Shown piece after piece: positions 1-5,229 of a DNA stretch of 6,167 nucleotides. Position numbers and translations under genes: made by a program. Position 1 is the first letter of the stretch; each line of letters starts with the position of its first letter. The DNA comes from Thermoleophilia bacterium (lineage in GTDB: Bacteria; Actinomycetota; Thermoleophilia; Gaiellales; F1-60-MAGs149): the NCBI GenBank assembly GCA_016462095.1, contig JAEMTW010000117.1, positions 1 through 6,167 on the forward strand. The letters run 5' to 3'. The notes under the pieces were generated by a model that did no database searches, was not told where the DNA came from, and worked only from the letters and a program-made list of their open reading frames with translations.

Positions 1-1187
1 CCCAAGCTCTCGTCAACTGTCGCACCGAAGATCACATTGCACGACTCGTCGGCAGCCTCGCGCACGATCTCGGCGATCTCCATCGCATCGTGCAGCGACA
101 GGTCGGGACCGCCGGAGACGCTCAAGAGAATGCCTGTGGCGCCCGTAATCTGATGACCGACCAGTGGCGACTCGACTGCTCGCGTCGCCGCTTCGCGGGC
201 GCGATTCGAGCCACTCGCCATGCCGATACCCATCAGGGCAGTGCCGGCGTCGCGCATCACCGTGCGGACATCGGCGAAGTCGAGGTTGATCAGACCAGGC
301 GTCGTGATCAGATCGCAGACACCCTGCACGCCTTGGCGCAGCACGTCGTCGGCAACCTGGAACGCGTCGACCATGGTGACGCTGCGATCGAGCACCTGCA
401 ACAGGCGATCGTTGGGGATTGCGATCAGCGTGTCGACGTTGGCCTGCAGCATGTCGATGCCCGCATCGGCCTGGGCGCGACGCTGCGCACCCTCGAAGCG
501 GAATGGCGTCGTCACGATGCCAATCGTCAGGGCGCCCATTTCGCGAGCGATGCGTGCCACGACCGGGGCTGCACCCGTACCGGTGCCACCACCCTGGCCA
601 GCAGCAATAAAGACCAGGTCGGAACCCTGCAACGCCTTGCGGATCTCCTCTTCGGACTCCTCGGCCGCCTCGCGACCAATCTCGGGTCGCGCACCAGAGC
701 CGAGGCCCTTGGTTAGGTTCTCGCCGATATGAATGCGGGTCGGTGCTTCAGACGAACTGAGCTGCTGGGCATCCGTGTTGACGGCAATAAACTCGACGTC
801 GCGAATGCCGGCTTCGATCATGCGGTCAACGGCATTGACACCCGCGCCACCAACACCAATCACGCGAATCACGGCGAGGTAAGCATTGCCGGAAACATTG
901 CGGGCTAGCGGCGAACCCTTGGCGTCACCACGCGCGAACATCGCAGCGGGACGCACGGGAGTCGTCTCGCGCACCGGCTCGTCAACAGGGTCGGGGACGG
1001 GCTGAATGTGGGACGTAACGGGCGGAGCAGCCGCAACGGGTGGCTCCATCAGCTGCGTTGCCTCAATCGTCTCTTCAGGCGCAGGAGGGGACGGCTCGGC
1101 CGTGTTGCCTGCCTCTTTCGAAGCATCAGTCGACCGAAACAAGTCCGCGAGCGGACCGTCATGCATGCTGGCTCGTTTATTCGTCAC
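1..1187 (-). CDS. ftsZ: Cell division protein FtsZ with a long N-terminal extension (partial, C-terminus off the left edge)
   Basis: FtsZ is the tubulin-like GTPase that polymerises at mid-cell into the Z-ring and recruits the division machinery. Reading the minus strand from the GTG at 1187 gives 395 complete codons before the window edge. The nucleotide-binding core begins with GVGGAG at residues 111-116. The tubulin signature GGGTGTGAAP lies at 199-208, and the T7 synergy loop NLDFADV, with its catalytic acidic residues, at 301-307. The visible sequence stops in the conserved DESLG strand, so the last beta-strands, the C-terminal linker and the tail peptide are missing. In typical FtsZ the first glycine loop lies near residue 20. 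Here about 100 residues rich in Pro, Glu, Ala and Thr precede it. The GTG start is preferred because a perfect AGGAGGT sits 9 nt upstream. An in-frame ATG at 1166 is the alternative and would remove only seven residues. The gene overlaps parA by 11 nt. The family assignment is certain; only the exact start is open. Confidence 0.97.
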   Translation of the reverse strand, partial: MTNKRASMHDGPLADLFRSTDASKEAGNTAEPSPPAPEETIEATQLMEPPVAAAPPVTSHIQPVPDPVDEPVRETTPVRPAAMFARGDAKGSPLARNVSGNAYLAVIRVIGVGGAGVNAVDRMIEAGIRDVEFIAVNTDAQQLSSSEAPTRIHIGENLTKGLGSGARPEIGREAAEESEEEIRKALQGSDLVFIAAGQGGGTGTGAAPVVARIAREMGALTIGIVTTPFRFEGAQRRAQADAGIDMLQANVDTLIAIPNDRLLQVLDRSVTMVDAFQVADDVLRQGVQGVCDLITTPGLINLDFADVRTVMRDAGTALMGIGMASGSNRAREAATRAVESPLVGHQITGATGILLSVSGGPDLSLHDAMEIAEIVREAADESCNVIFGATVDESL

Positions 1188-2013
1188 GGCTAAGCACCTC
1201 CTCCGCAAGGGCCCGATACGACATTGCGCCGGGACCGTCTGGTTGATAGGTAAGCACGGAGCCCCCGCGGACTGGGGCCTCGGCGAGCTTCACCGTCTTA
1301 CGAATGCGTGTCTTAAAGACCAAATCGCCAAAGTTCGCCGTCAACAGCTGCAGTGCCTCGCGGGCATGAACAGTGCGCTTATCGACCATCGTCGGCAAGA
1401 TGCCTTCGATCTTGACGCTGGCGTTGAGGTTCTCGCGAATCATCTGCAACGTCGACTCGAGTTGCACAAGTCCACGCAGCGAGAGGTATTCGCACTGCAC
1501 CGGCACGATCACGCCGCTGCTGGCCGTAAACGCGTTGATCGTCAGCAGGCCAAGCGATGGCGGCGTGTCGATCAGGATGTAGTCGTAGTCATGCTTGATC
1601 GGCGCGAAGGCCTTCTCCAGGGCGCGCTCGCGTCCAATCGCGGAGGACAGTGCAAGCTCGGCACCGGCCAGATCGATCGAGGAGACAGCAACATCGACTT
1701 CCCGGTGATGAATCACCTCGGTAATCGGCAGGCGATGCACGAGCACGTCAAACATCGACTGCTCGAGATGCTCAGGATCAACACCAAAGCTCATCGTCAG
1801 GTTTGACTGCGGGTCAAGGTCGACCACGAGCACGCGCTTGCCCTGCTCTTTGAGTGCGGCGGCGAGGTTGACGGTCGACGTCGTTTTGGCGACGCCACCC
1901 TTCTGGTTCGCCATCGAGATGATGTGGGCAGAACGCGCTGCGCTGGACGCAACACTCAGGCGGCGCGGCGACGCGTCAGGAGGCGTTGCCGTAGCAGTGG
2001 CAGTCGGAGTCAT
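1177..2013 (-). CDS. parA: ParA/Soj-family chromosome-partitioning ATPase
   Basis: This 278-residue protein is a deviant-Walker ATPase of the ParA/Soj/MinD group. Such proteins bind DNA as ATP dimers and, with a ParB partner, move replication origins; relatives such as MipZ place the division ring. Visible motifs are the deviant Walker A KGGVAKTT at 38-45 (signature Lys38, P-loop Lys43), the switch I strand VVDLDPQ at 63-69 and the Walker B strand LIDTPPSLG at 147-155. The C-terminal QPDGPGAMSYRALAEE is typical of chromosomal Soj proteins. Residues 1-30 are a Thr/Ala/Pro-rich, probably disordered tail before the first beta-strand (HIISMANQ). The ATG at 2013 is the only workable start: no other start codon lies between it and the upstream in-frame stop, and the next Met (34) would remove the first strand. 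An AGGAG lies 18 nt upstream, which is far for a ribosome site. No parB is adjacent in the window. The 3' end overlaps ftsZ. Confidence 0.93.
   Translation of the reverse strand: MTPTATATATPPDASPRRLSVASSAARSAHIISMANQKGGVAKTTSTVNLAAALKEQGKRVLVVDLDPQSNLTMSFGVDPEHLEQSMFDVLVHRLPITEVIHHREVDVAVSSIDLAGAELALSSAIGRERALEKAFAPIKHDYDYILIDTPPSLGLLTINAFTASSGVIVPVQCEYLSLRGLVQLESTLQMIRENLNASVKIEGILPTMVDKRTVHAREALQLLTANFGDLVFKTRIRKTVKLAEAPVRGGSVLTYQPDGPGAMSYRALAEEVLSRDE
1196..1202 (-). promoter_or_regulatory. Shine-Dalgarno site of ftsZ, inside the end of parA
   Basis: On the minus strand AGGAGGT, a full match to the anti-Shine-Dalgarno core, ends 9 nt before the GTG at 1187. It lies inside the parA codons for the C-terminal Glu-Glu-Val. 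It decides the ftsZ start in favour of the GTG and implies translation of ftsZ from the parA-ftsZ transcript. Confidence 0.75.
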
Positions 2014-2091
2014 GTCACCGCTATTCGGACTCTCCTGCCGTTCTCCTTCCCCGCTCTAAGACAGCGTTTTGGAACTGGTACCAGACCTGCG
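2014..2091. promoter_or_regulatory. Divergent intergenic region between parA and nudC
   Basis: This 78-bp gap must hold the promoters of both the parA-ftsZ unit (minus) and the nudC operon (plus). A perfect 10-bp palindrome, CTGGTACCAG, lies at 2075-2084, 7 nt before the nudC ATG. On both strands it contains TACCAG, a partial match to a TANNNT -10 element. No convincing -35 box is visible. Assignment as a promoter region rests on gene layout, not on a clear motif. Confidence 0.35.
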
Positions 2092-2898
2092 ATGCTTGCA
2101 GTCATGCTGTTTGAACCCGCACTGAGTCGCTCGGACGATCCGCTCGACGAGGATCGCGTGCTCCTGTTCGTCGGCAACGCACTCATCGTCGCGACGGGTG
2201 ACGACATGCGCCTGCCAACCCGAGCCGCGCTTGCTGCGTTGGTACCAGCCGAGACCGTCCATGTCGGCGCACTCGCGGGCCACTCCGTCGAGACCGCGCA
2301 CATCGATGCTGCCACGCAACTGCCAAGCGGCTGGGTCCACGAGCCGTTGCGCCCACTCCACGGGCGACTGCCGGACGCCGAGTGGGCCGTGGCGGGCCGC
2401 GCGTTCCAATTGGCAGAGTGGGATCGGACGCATCGTTTTTGTGGTGTTTGCGGTGCGTCGACTGATCGCCTCGCTGACGAACGCGCCCGCGCCTGTCCTC
2501 AGTGTGCGCACCGCGGCTATCCGCGCCACTCGCCCGCCGTGATCATGCGCATCACCCGTGGCGACGAGGTCTTGCTGGGCCGCTCCAGCCACTTTCCGCC
2601 GGGTATGTATTCGACGCTCGCCGGCTTCGTCGACGTCGGCGAGAGCGCCGAGGCCGCCGTCCGCCGCGAGGTGCGTGAGGAGGCAGGTATCGAGATCACC
2701 GAGCCGCAATGGTTCGGGAGCCAGAGCTGGGCCTTCCCCCACTCGCTGATGCTGGGCTTTACTGCGGAGTGGGCCTCGGGTGAGGTGGTCCCCGACCTGA
2801 CCGAACTCGAAGATGTGCAGTGGTTTACGCGCGAGCGCCTACCCGTGCTGCCACCGCCAGCCAGCATTGCCCGACGCCTGTTGGACGCCTGGCTCTAA
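2092..2898 (+). CDS. nudC: NudC-type NAD(+) diphosphatase (Nudix hydrolase with zinc ribbon)
   Basis: The predicted enzyme hydrolyses NAD(H) to NMN(H) and AMP. NudC relatives also remove NAD caps from RNA 5' ends. From the ATG at 2092 the protein has 268 residues, close to the usual 250-310. A variable N-terminal domain is followed by an intact zinc ribbon, C117-x2-C120 and C135-x2-C138. A perfect Nudix box (G-x5-E-x7-RE-x2-EE-x-G) spans 178-200, with catalytic Glu at 193, 196 and 197. The NudC-specific motif, normally SQPWPFPxS, is SQSWAFPHS at 210-218. It keeps Ser-Gln-x-Trp-x-Phe-Pro but changes two positions. The frame stays open upstream to 1924, but starts there would overlap parA; the ATG at 2092 or at 2104 fits the family. 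No clear Shine-Dalgarno precedes either. It is the first gene of a coupled operon, and its TAA overlaps the next ATG. Confidence 0.92.
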   Translation: MLAVMLFEPALSRSDDPLDEDRVLLFVGNALIVATGDDMRLPTRAALAALVPAETVHVGALAGHSVETAHIDAATQLPSGWVHEPLRPLHGRLPDAEWAVAGRAFQLAEWDRTHRFCGVCGASTDRLADERARACPQCAHRGYPRHSPAVIMRITRGDEVLLGRSSHFPPGMYSTLAGFVDVGESAEAAVRREVREEAGIEITEPQWFGSQSWAFPHSLMLGFTAEWASGEVVPDLTELEDVQWFTRERLPVLPPPASIARRLLDAWL

Positions 2899-3578
2899 TG
2901 CGCGTCGACCGCCTCGCCGATGGTCTGTGGCGGTGGACGTCACCGCACCCGGAGTGGTCCGGCGATTCGAACGATCCCACAGGTGGCTGGCCGCAGGATG
3001 TCGCGTGTATCTACCACGAGTCGCCAGCCGGGATCGTGCTGATCGACCCACTCGTCCCCGATGACAGCGAGGGCGAGCGCTTCTGGCATCACCTCGATCA
3101 GGATGTCGCACGCGTTGGCTTGCCGCCGACGATCGTGGTCTCCGCCGAGTCGCACGGTCGTAGTGCCGATGCAGTCCAGGAACGCTACCCTGGCTCGCGT
3201 GTGCTCGGCGTGTCGCTCGCGGCATCCTGCAACGTGGACCGGGTACTGGGGGATGGTGAGGTACTAGCGGGCGACTGCCGCGTGACAATTACCGACGCAG
3301 CGGGCGCGATTCGCATGGCGATCGTGCAGTGCACCTGTCATGGACTGCTGTGGATGTCGGACCTGCTGATCGACGATGGTGCCGGCGGCCTGCGCCGACC
3401 ACCAGCCGCCTGGTTCGACGATCCCGGAGCGCGTCAGTGGCTGGAGCACGGGCTACCGCAACTGCTTCCACAACTAGTGGCTACGCCCATCGAACATCTC
3501 GTTTCGGCCCATGGCCCCGTCATCAGCGTCGATGCGCGTGCTGCGCTTGAACGCGCGCTCGACGTTCCAGTGGCGTGA
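2898..3578 (+). CDS. Metallo-beta-lactamase-fold-like protein with degenerate metal site
   Basis: The 226-residue product resembles, from memory, a family of actinobacterial MBL-fold hydrolases that begin with an R-L-x-D-G-L-W-R-W-T-x-P-H-P-E-W stretch (here residues 5-20). The fold is suggested by alternating strands such as GIVLIDPLVP (45-54), TIVVSA (78-83), and the terminal LVSAHGPVI (201-209) that holds the last conserved His of the superfamily (His205). The canonical HxHxDH zinc motif after the TIVVSA strand is absent. In its place stands ESHGRSAD, with one His (86) and one Asp (91). The mid-domain ligand region reads CHGLLWMSDLL (147-157), where Asp155 could match the bridging Asp. It may therefore bind one metal, bind it differently, or be non-enzymatic. 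The start ATG overlaps the nudC stop (TAATG), and its TGA overlaps the next start (GTGA), so translation is probably coupled. The substrate is unknown. Some risk remains that the fold assignment is wrong. Confidence 0.65.
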   Translation: MRVDRLADGLWRWTSPHPEWSGDSNDPTGGWPQDVACIYHESPAGIVLIDPLVPDDSEGERFWHHLDQDVARVGLPPTIVVSAESHGRSADAVQERYPGSRVLGVSLAASCNVDRVLGDGEVLAGDCRVTITDAAGAIRMAIVQCTCHGLLWMSDLLIDDGAGGLRRPPAAWFDDPGARQWLEHGLPQLLPQLVATPIEHLVSAHGPVISVDARAALERALDVPVA

Positions 3579-3943
3579 CACCGCCCGACCGCATTTGTGT
3601 GTCGTGCGGCCGCGCATTCTCGTGGCGCAAAGCGTGGGCGCGCGATTGGGACCAGGTCCGCTACTGCTCGAGTGCCTGTCGAAAGCGTGGAGTCACCACC
3701 ACGGACGCGGCCCTCGAAGCCACCCTCGTCGACCTCTTGGCCCAGGGCAGCGCTGGCTCCACGGTGTGTCCGTCGGAGGCCGCCCGTATCGTCGGCGGCG
3801 AAGACTGGCAGAAACTGCAGGAGCCTGCACGCCGCGCTGCCCGACGCCTCGTGGCGACCGGGACGTTCGAGCTCACGCAGGGTGGCCGTGTCGTCGATCC
3901 GTCGACGGCGCGCGGCCCGCTTCGCCTCCGCCGAACTTCCTAA
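3575..3943 (+). CDS. Small zinc-finger protein with DUF2256 and DUF3253 domains
   Basis: This 122-residue protein joins two short domains. Residues 5-38 match DUF2256: C8-x2-C11, then GRAFSWRKAWARDW, then C31-x3-C35, a likely four-cysteine zinc site. Residues 46-120 match DUF3253, a predicted winged-helix-like domain with the pattern CPSEAAR (65-71), then EPARRAARRLVATG (83-96), and a basic C-terminus. Zinc finger plus winged helix hints at nucleic-acid binding, but no function is established to my knowledge. The start is GTG at 3575, overlapping the preceding stop by 4 nt (GTGA). There is no Shine-Dalgarno, so reinitiation by ribosomes finishing the upstream gene is likely. The last residues (Thr-Ser) and the TAA lie inside the inverted-repeat element at 3934-4035, so the native C-terminus may have been replaced by that element. 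Confidence 0.85.
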   Translation: MTPPDRICVSCGRAFSWRKAWARDWDQVRYCSSACRKRGVTTTDAALEATLVDLLAQGSAGSTVCPSEAARIVGGEDWQKLQEPARRAARRLVATGTFELTQGGRVVDPSTARGPLRLRRTS

Positions 3944-4035
3944 TGGGGTCAGACCCTTTTAGGAAGTTACAACGACTAACCGAGCAACCGCATCGCCTCT
4001 AACTTCCTAAAAGGGTCTGACCCCATTAGGAAGTT
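3934..4035. repeat. Palindromic REP/BIME- or MITE-like element: two perfect 36-bp inverted arms
   Basis: Arm 3934-3969 and arm 4000-4035 are exact reverse complements over 36 bp, separated by a 30-bp spacer (3970-3999). The match ends abruptly at both outer and inner borders. Each arm is itself nearly palindromic. AACTTCCTAA (3934-3943) pairs with TTAGGAAGTT (3959-3968), and GGGTC (3946-3950) with GACCC (3952-3956) around a central A at 3951; only one or two positions in between mismatch. The arm is about 42% GC, well below its surroundings. Paired hairpins in inverted order resemble a BIME made of REP sequences, the type moved by REP-associated (RAYT/TnpA-REP) transposases. No such gene is in the window, and no obvious target-site duplication flanks the element. 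It sits between two convergent genes and could also end transcription in both directions, though no T-tract follows the large stem. The repeat is certain; its class is inferred. Confidence 0.9.
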
Positions 4036-5180
4036 GTCAGCCGCTCCGGCCCACCCTCGCGCACGACGTACGAGTTCTCAATACCGACCGCGCCAACCCC
4101 TGGGAAGACCAGCTTCGGTTCGACGGCGATCACGTTGCCTGCCACGAGTGGCTCGGCGAAGCCTTGGGCAAGAAAGGGGCGCTCGTTGATTTCGAGGCCA
4201 ATGCCATGGCCGACGAACTTCACCCGCGAGGAGCCATGCCCCATCCAGTGCTCACCAAACCCCGCGGCCGTTGCCAACTCGAGCCCGCGTATATAGAGCT
4301 GCTCTGCTGGGACGCCAGGCACCATCAGCGTCTCAAGGTCGGTCAGGATCGTCTCGCAGACAGCCAGCGCCTCAGCGAGCAGCGGGTTTGGCGTGCCTCG
4401 AAAGAACGTGCGCGTCGCGTCGGCCAGATACCCCTCCCAGCCGCCGACGAGATCGACCGAGATCGCATCGCCGTCACGCAACTCCCAGCCGCCCGGTCCC
4501 TTACCGACCGCTGGGTTTGGGCCGGGACCGCCGAGCGGCGTATCCGCCCAAGGCGCCACCGCGGCGTCTGGACCAGCCAAGACCGCGCCGTAGAACATCT
4601 GGCCATTGAGACCCCGAAAGCGCAGTGGCCCTTGGTGACCAACGAGACGCATCGCGTGCTCGAGCGCGACCTGGACGTCTCGATCCGTGCGCTGCGTCGC
4701 GACCGTCTCGGGCGCGAGTGCGAAGGCGGCCTGAACCTGCTGCGCAGCGATGCGACTCTGGTCGATCTCCCATTCGCTCTTAACCGCCCGCACGTCAGCC
4801 AGCAGATTCGAGACGTCAACGAGTTCGAGTGTTGGCAGCAGTGCCTGGTAGCGCAAATAGCGCGCGGCGGGCAACACATCGAGCTCGAGCCCGAGTCGCC
4901 GAGTGCCAAGCTCGGCGAACAGTGCTGGCAGCTCCTTGAACGACCCAAACGATCGTACATCGGCAATCCGCCCGTCCTGCGAGGCTCGCTCGAGGTTGCG
5001 CCGCACGAGGTAGATCGGCTCACCCGACGCGGGCACAATCAGATGGGCCTCCGTCATCACGCCCGTCAGGTAGATAAGGTCACTCGCCTCGACAATCAGT
5101 GCAGCATCAATCGCGGCCCCCGCGAGCGCCGCCCGAAAGGCGGTCAGGCGGCAAGTGATCTCGTCGGCGGGTACGGGCAT
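4026..5180 (-). CDS. M24-family metallopeptidase, Xaa-Pro aminopeptidase/prolidase-like
   Basis: The predicted enzyme cleaves peptide bonds next to proline in short peptides, probably in the cytosol, since no signal peptide is seen. The 384-residue length fits the family. Residues 1-130 form a creatinase-type N-terminal domain (SDLIYLTGVMTEAHLIVP, 33-50), followed by the pita-bread catalytic domain from about 135. All five dinuclear-metal ligands are recognisable: Asp243 (SVDLVGG), Asp254 (LADATRTF), His325 (VGHGIGLEINERP), Glu354 (AVEPK) and Glu368 (GIENSYVV). It should be active. A hydrolase acting on a related substrate (creatinase or ectoine hydrolase subfamily) cannot be excluded. The ATG at 5180 has no Shine-Dalgarno, but TAGCGT lies 6 nt upstream, which suits a leaderless message. 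The gene diverges from the amidohydrolase gene and converges on the DUF2256 gene. Its final Thr-Ser and stop codon are encoded by the palindromic element. Confidence 0.92.
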   Translation of the reverse strand: MPVPADEITCRLTAFRAALAGAAIDAALIVEASDLIYLTGVMTEAHLIVPASGEPIYLVRRNLERASQDGRIADVRSFGSFKELPALFAELGTRRLGLELDVLPAARYLRYQALLPTLELVDVSNLLADVRAVKSEWEIDQSRIAAQQVQAAFALAPETVATQRTDRDVQVALEHAMRLVGHQGPLRFRGLNGQMFYGAVLAGPDAAVAPWADTPLGGPGPNPAVGKGPGGWELRDGDAISVDLVGGWEGYLADATRTFFRGTPNPLLAEALAVCETILTDLETLMVPGVPAEQLYIRGLELATAAGFGEHWMGHGSSRVKFVGHGIGLEINERPFLAQGFAEPLVAGNVIAVEPKLVFPGVGAVGIENSYVVREGGPERLTTS

Positions 5181-5229
5181 AGCCGAACGCTACCGGGCGG
5201 TGCCTACGGACGGCGCTACGCTGCCCGGT
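5181..5229. promoter_or_regulatory. Divergent promoter region with two leaderless-type -10 elements
   Basis: Only 49 bp separate the M24 peptidase start from the chosen amidohydrolase start. On the minus strand TAGCGT (5187-5192) is followed by 6 nt and the ATG. On the plus strand TACGCT (5217-5222) is followed by 7 nt and the GTG. Both fit TANNNT at the distance expected when transcription begins at or next to the start codon. Neither start has a Shine-Dalgarno. No -35 consensus is visible, so this is a suggestion, not a firm call. Confidence 0.35.

Noticed and set aside
90..716. A 208-codon open frame on the plus strand opposite ftsZ
   Set aside because: The minus strand here encodes the highly conserved FtsZ core, including GGGTGTGAAP and the T7 loop; the plus frame is its shadow.
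1006..1806. A 266-codon open frame on the plus strand across the ftsZ start and parA
   Set aside because: It is antisense to two well-supported genes, spans their junction and resembles no protein family.
1924..2091. Upstream extension of the nudC frame to an ATG at 1924
   Set aside because: It would overlap the first 90 nt of parA and add residues unlike any NudC N-terminus. The ATG at 2092 (or 2104) gives the normal family length.
2056..2742. A 228-codon open frame on the minus strand opposite nudC
   Set aside because: The plus strand carries an intact zinc ribbon and Nudix box; the reverse frame shows no motifs.
3946..3960. Simple intrinsic terminator (GGGTC-A-GACCC then TTTT) after the DUF2256 gene
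   Set aside because: The loop would be a single base in RNA, leaving only three usable inner pairs, and the T run is itself part of the larger palindrome. It is reported as part of the repeat element instead.
3924..4045. Target-site duplication flanking the inverted-repeat element
   Set aside because: The bases directly outside the two arms do not match. A GCCG on each side is not at equivalent distance, so no duplication can be claimed.
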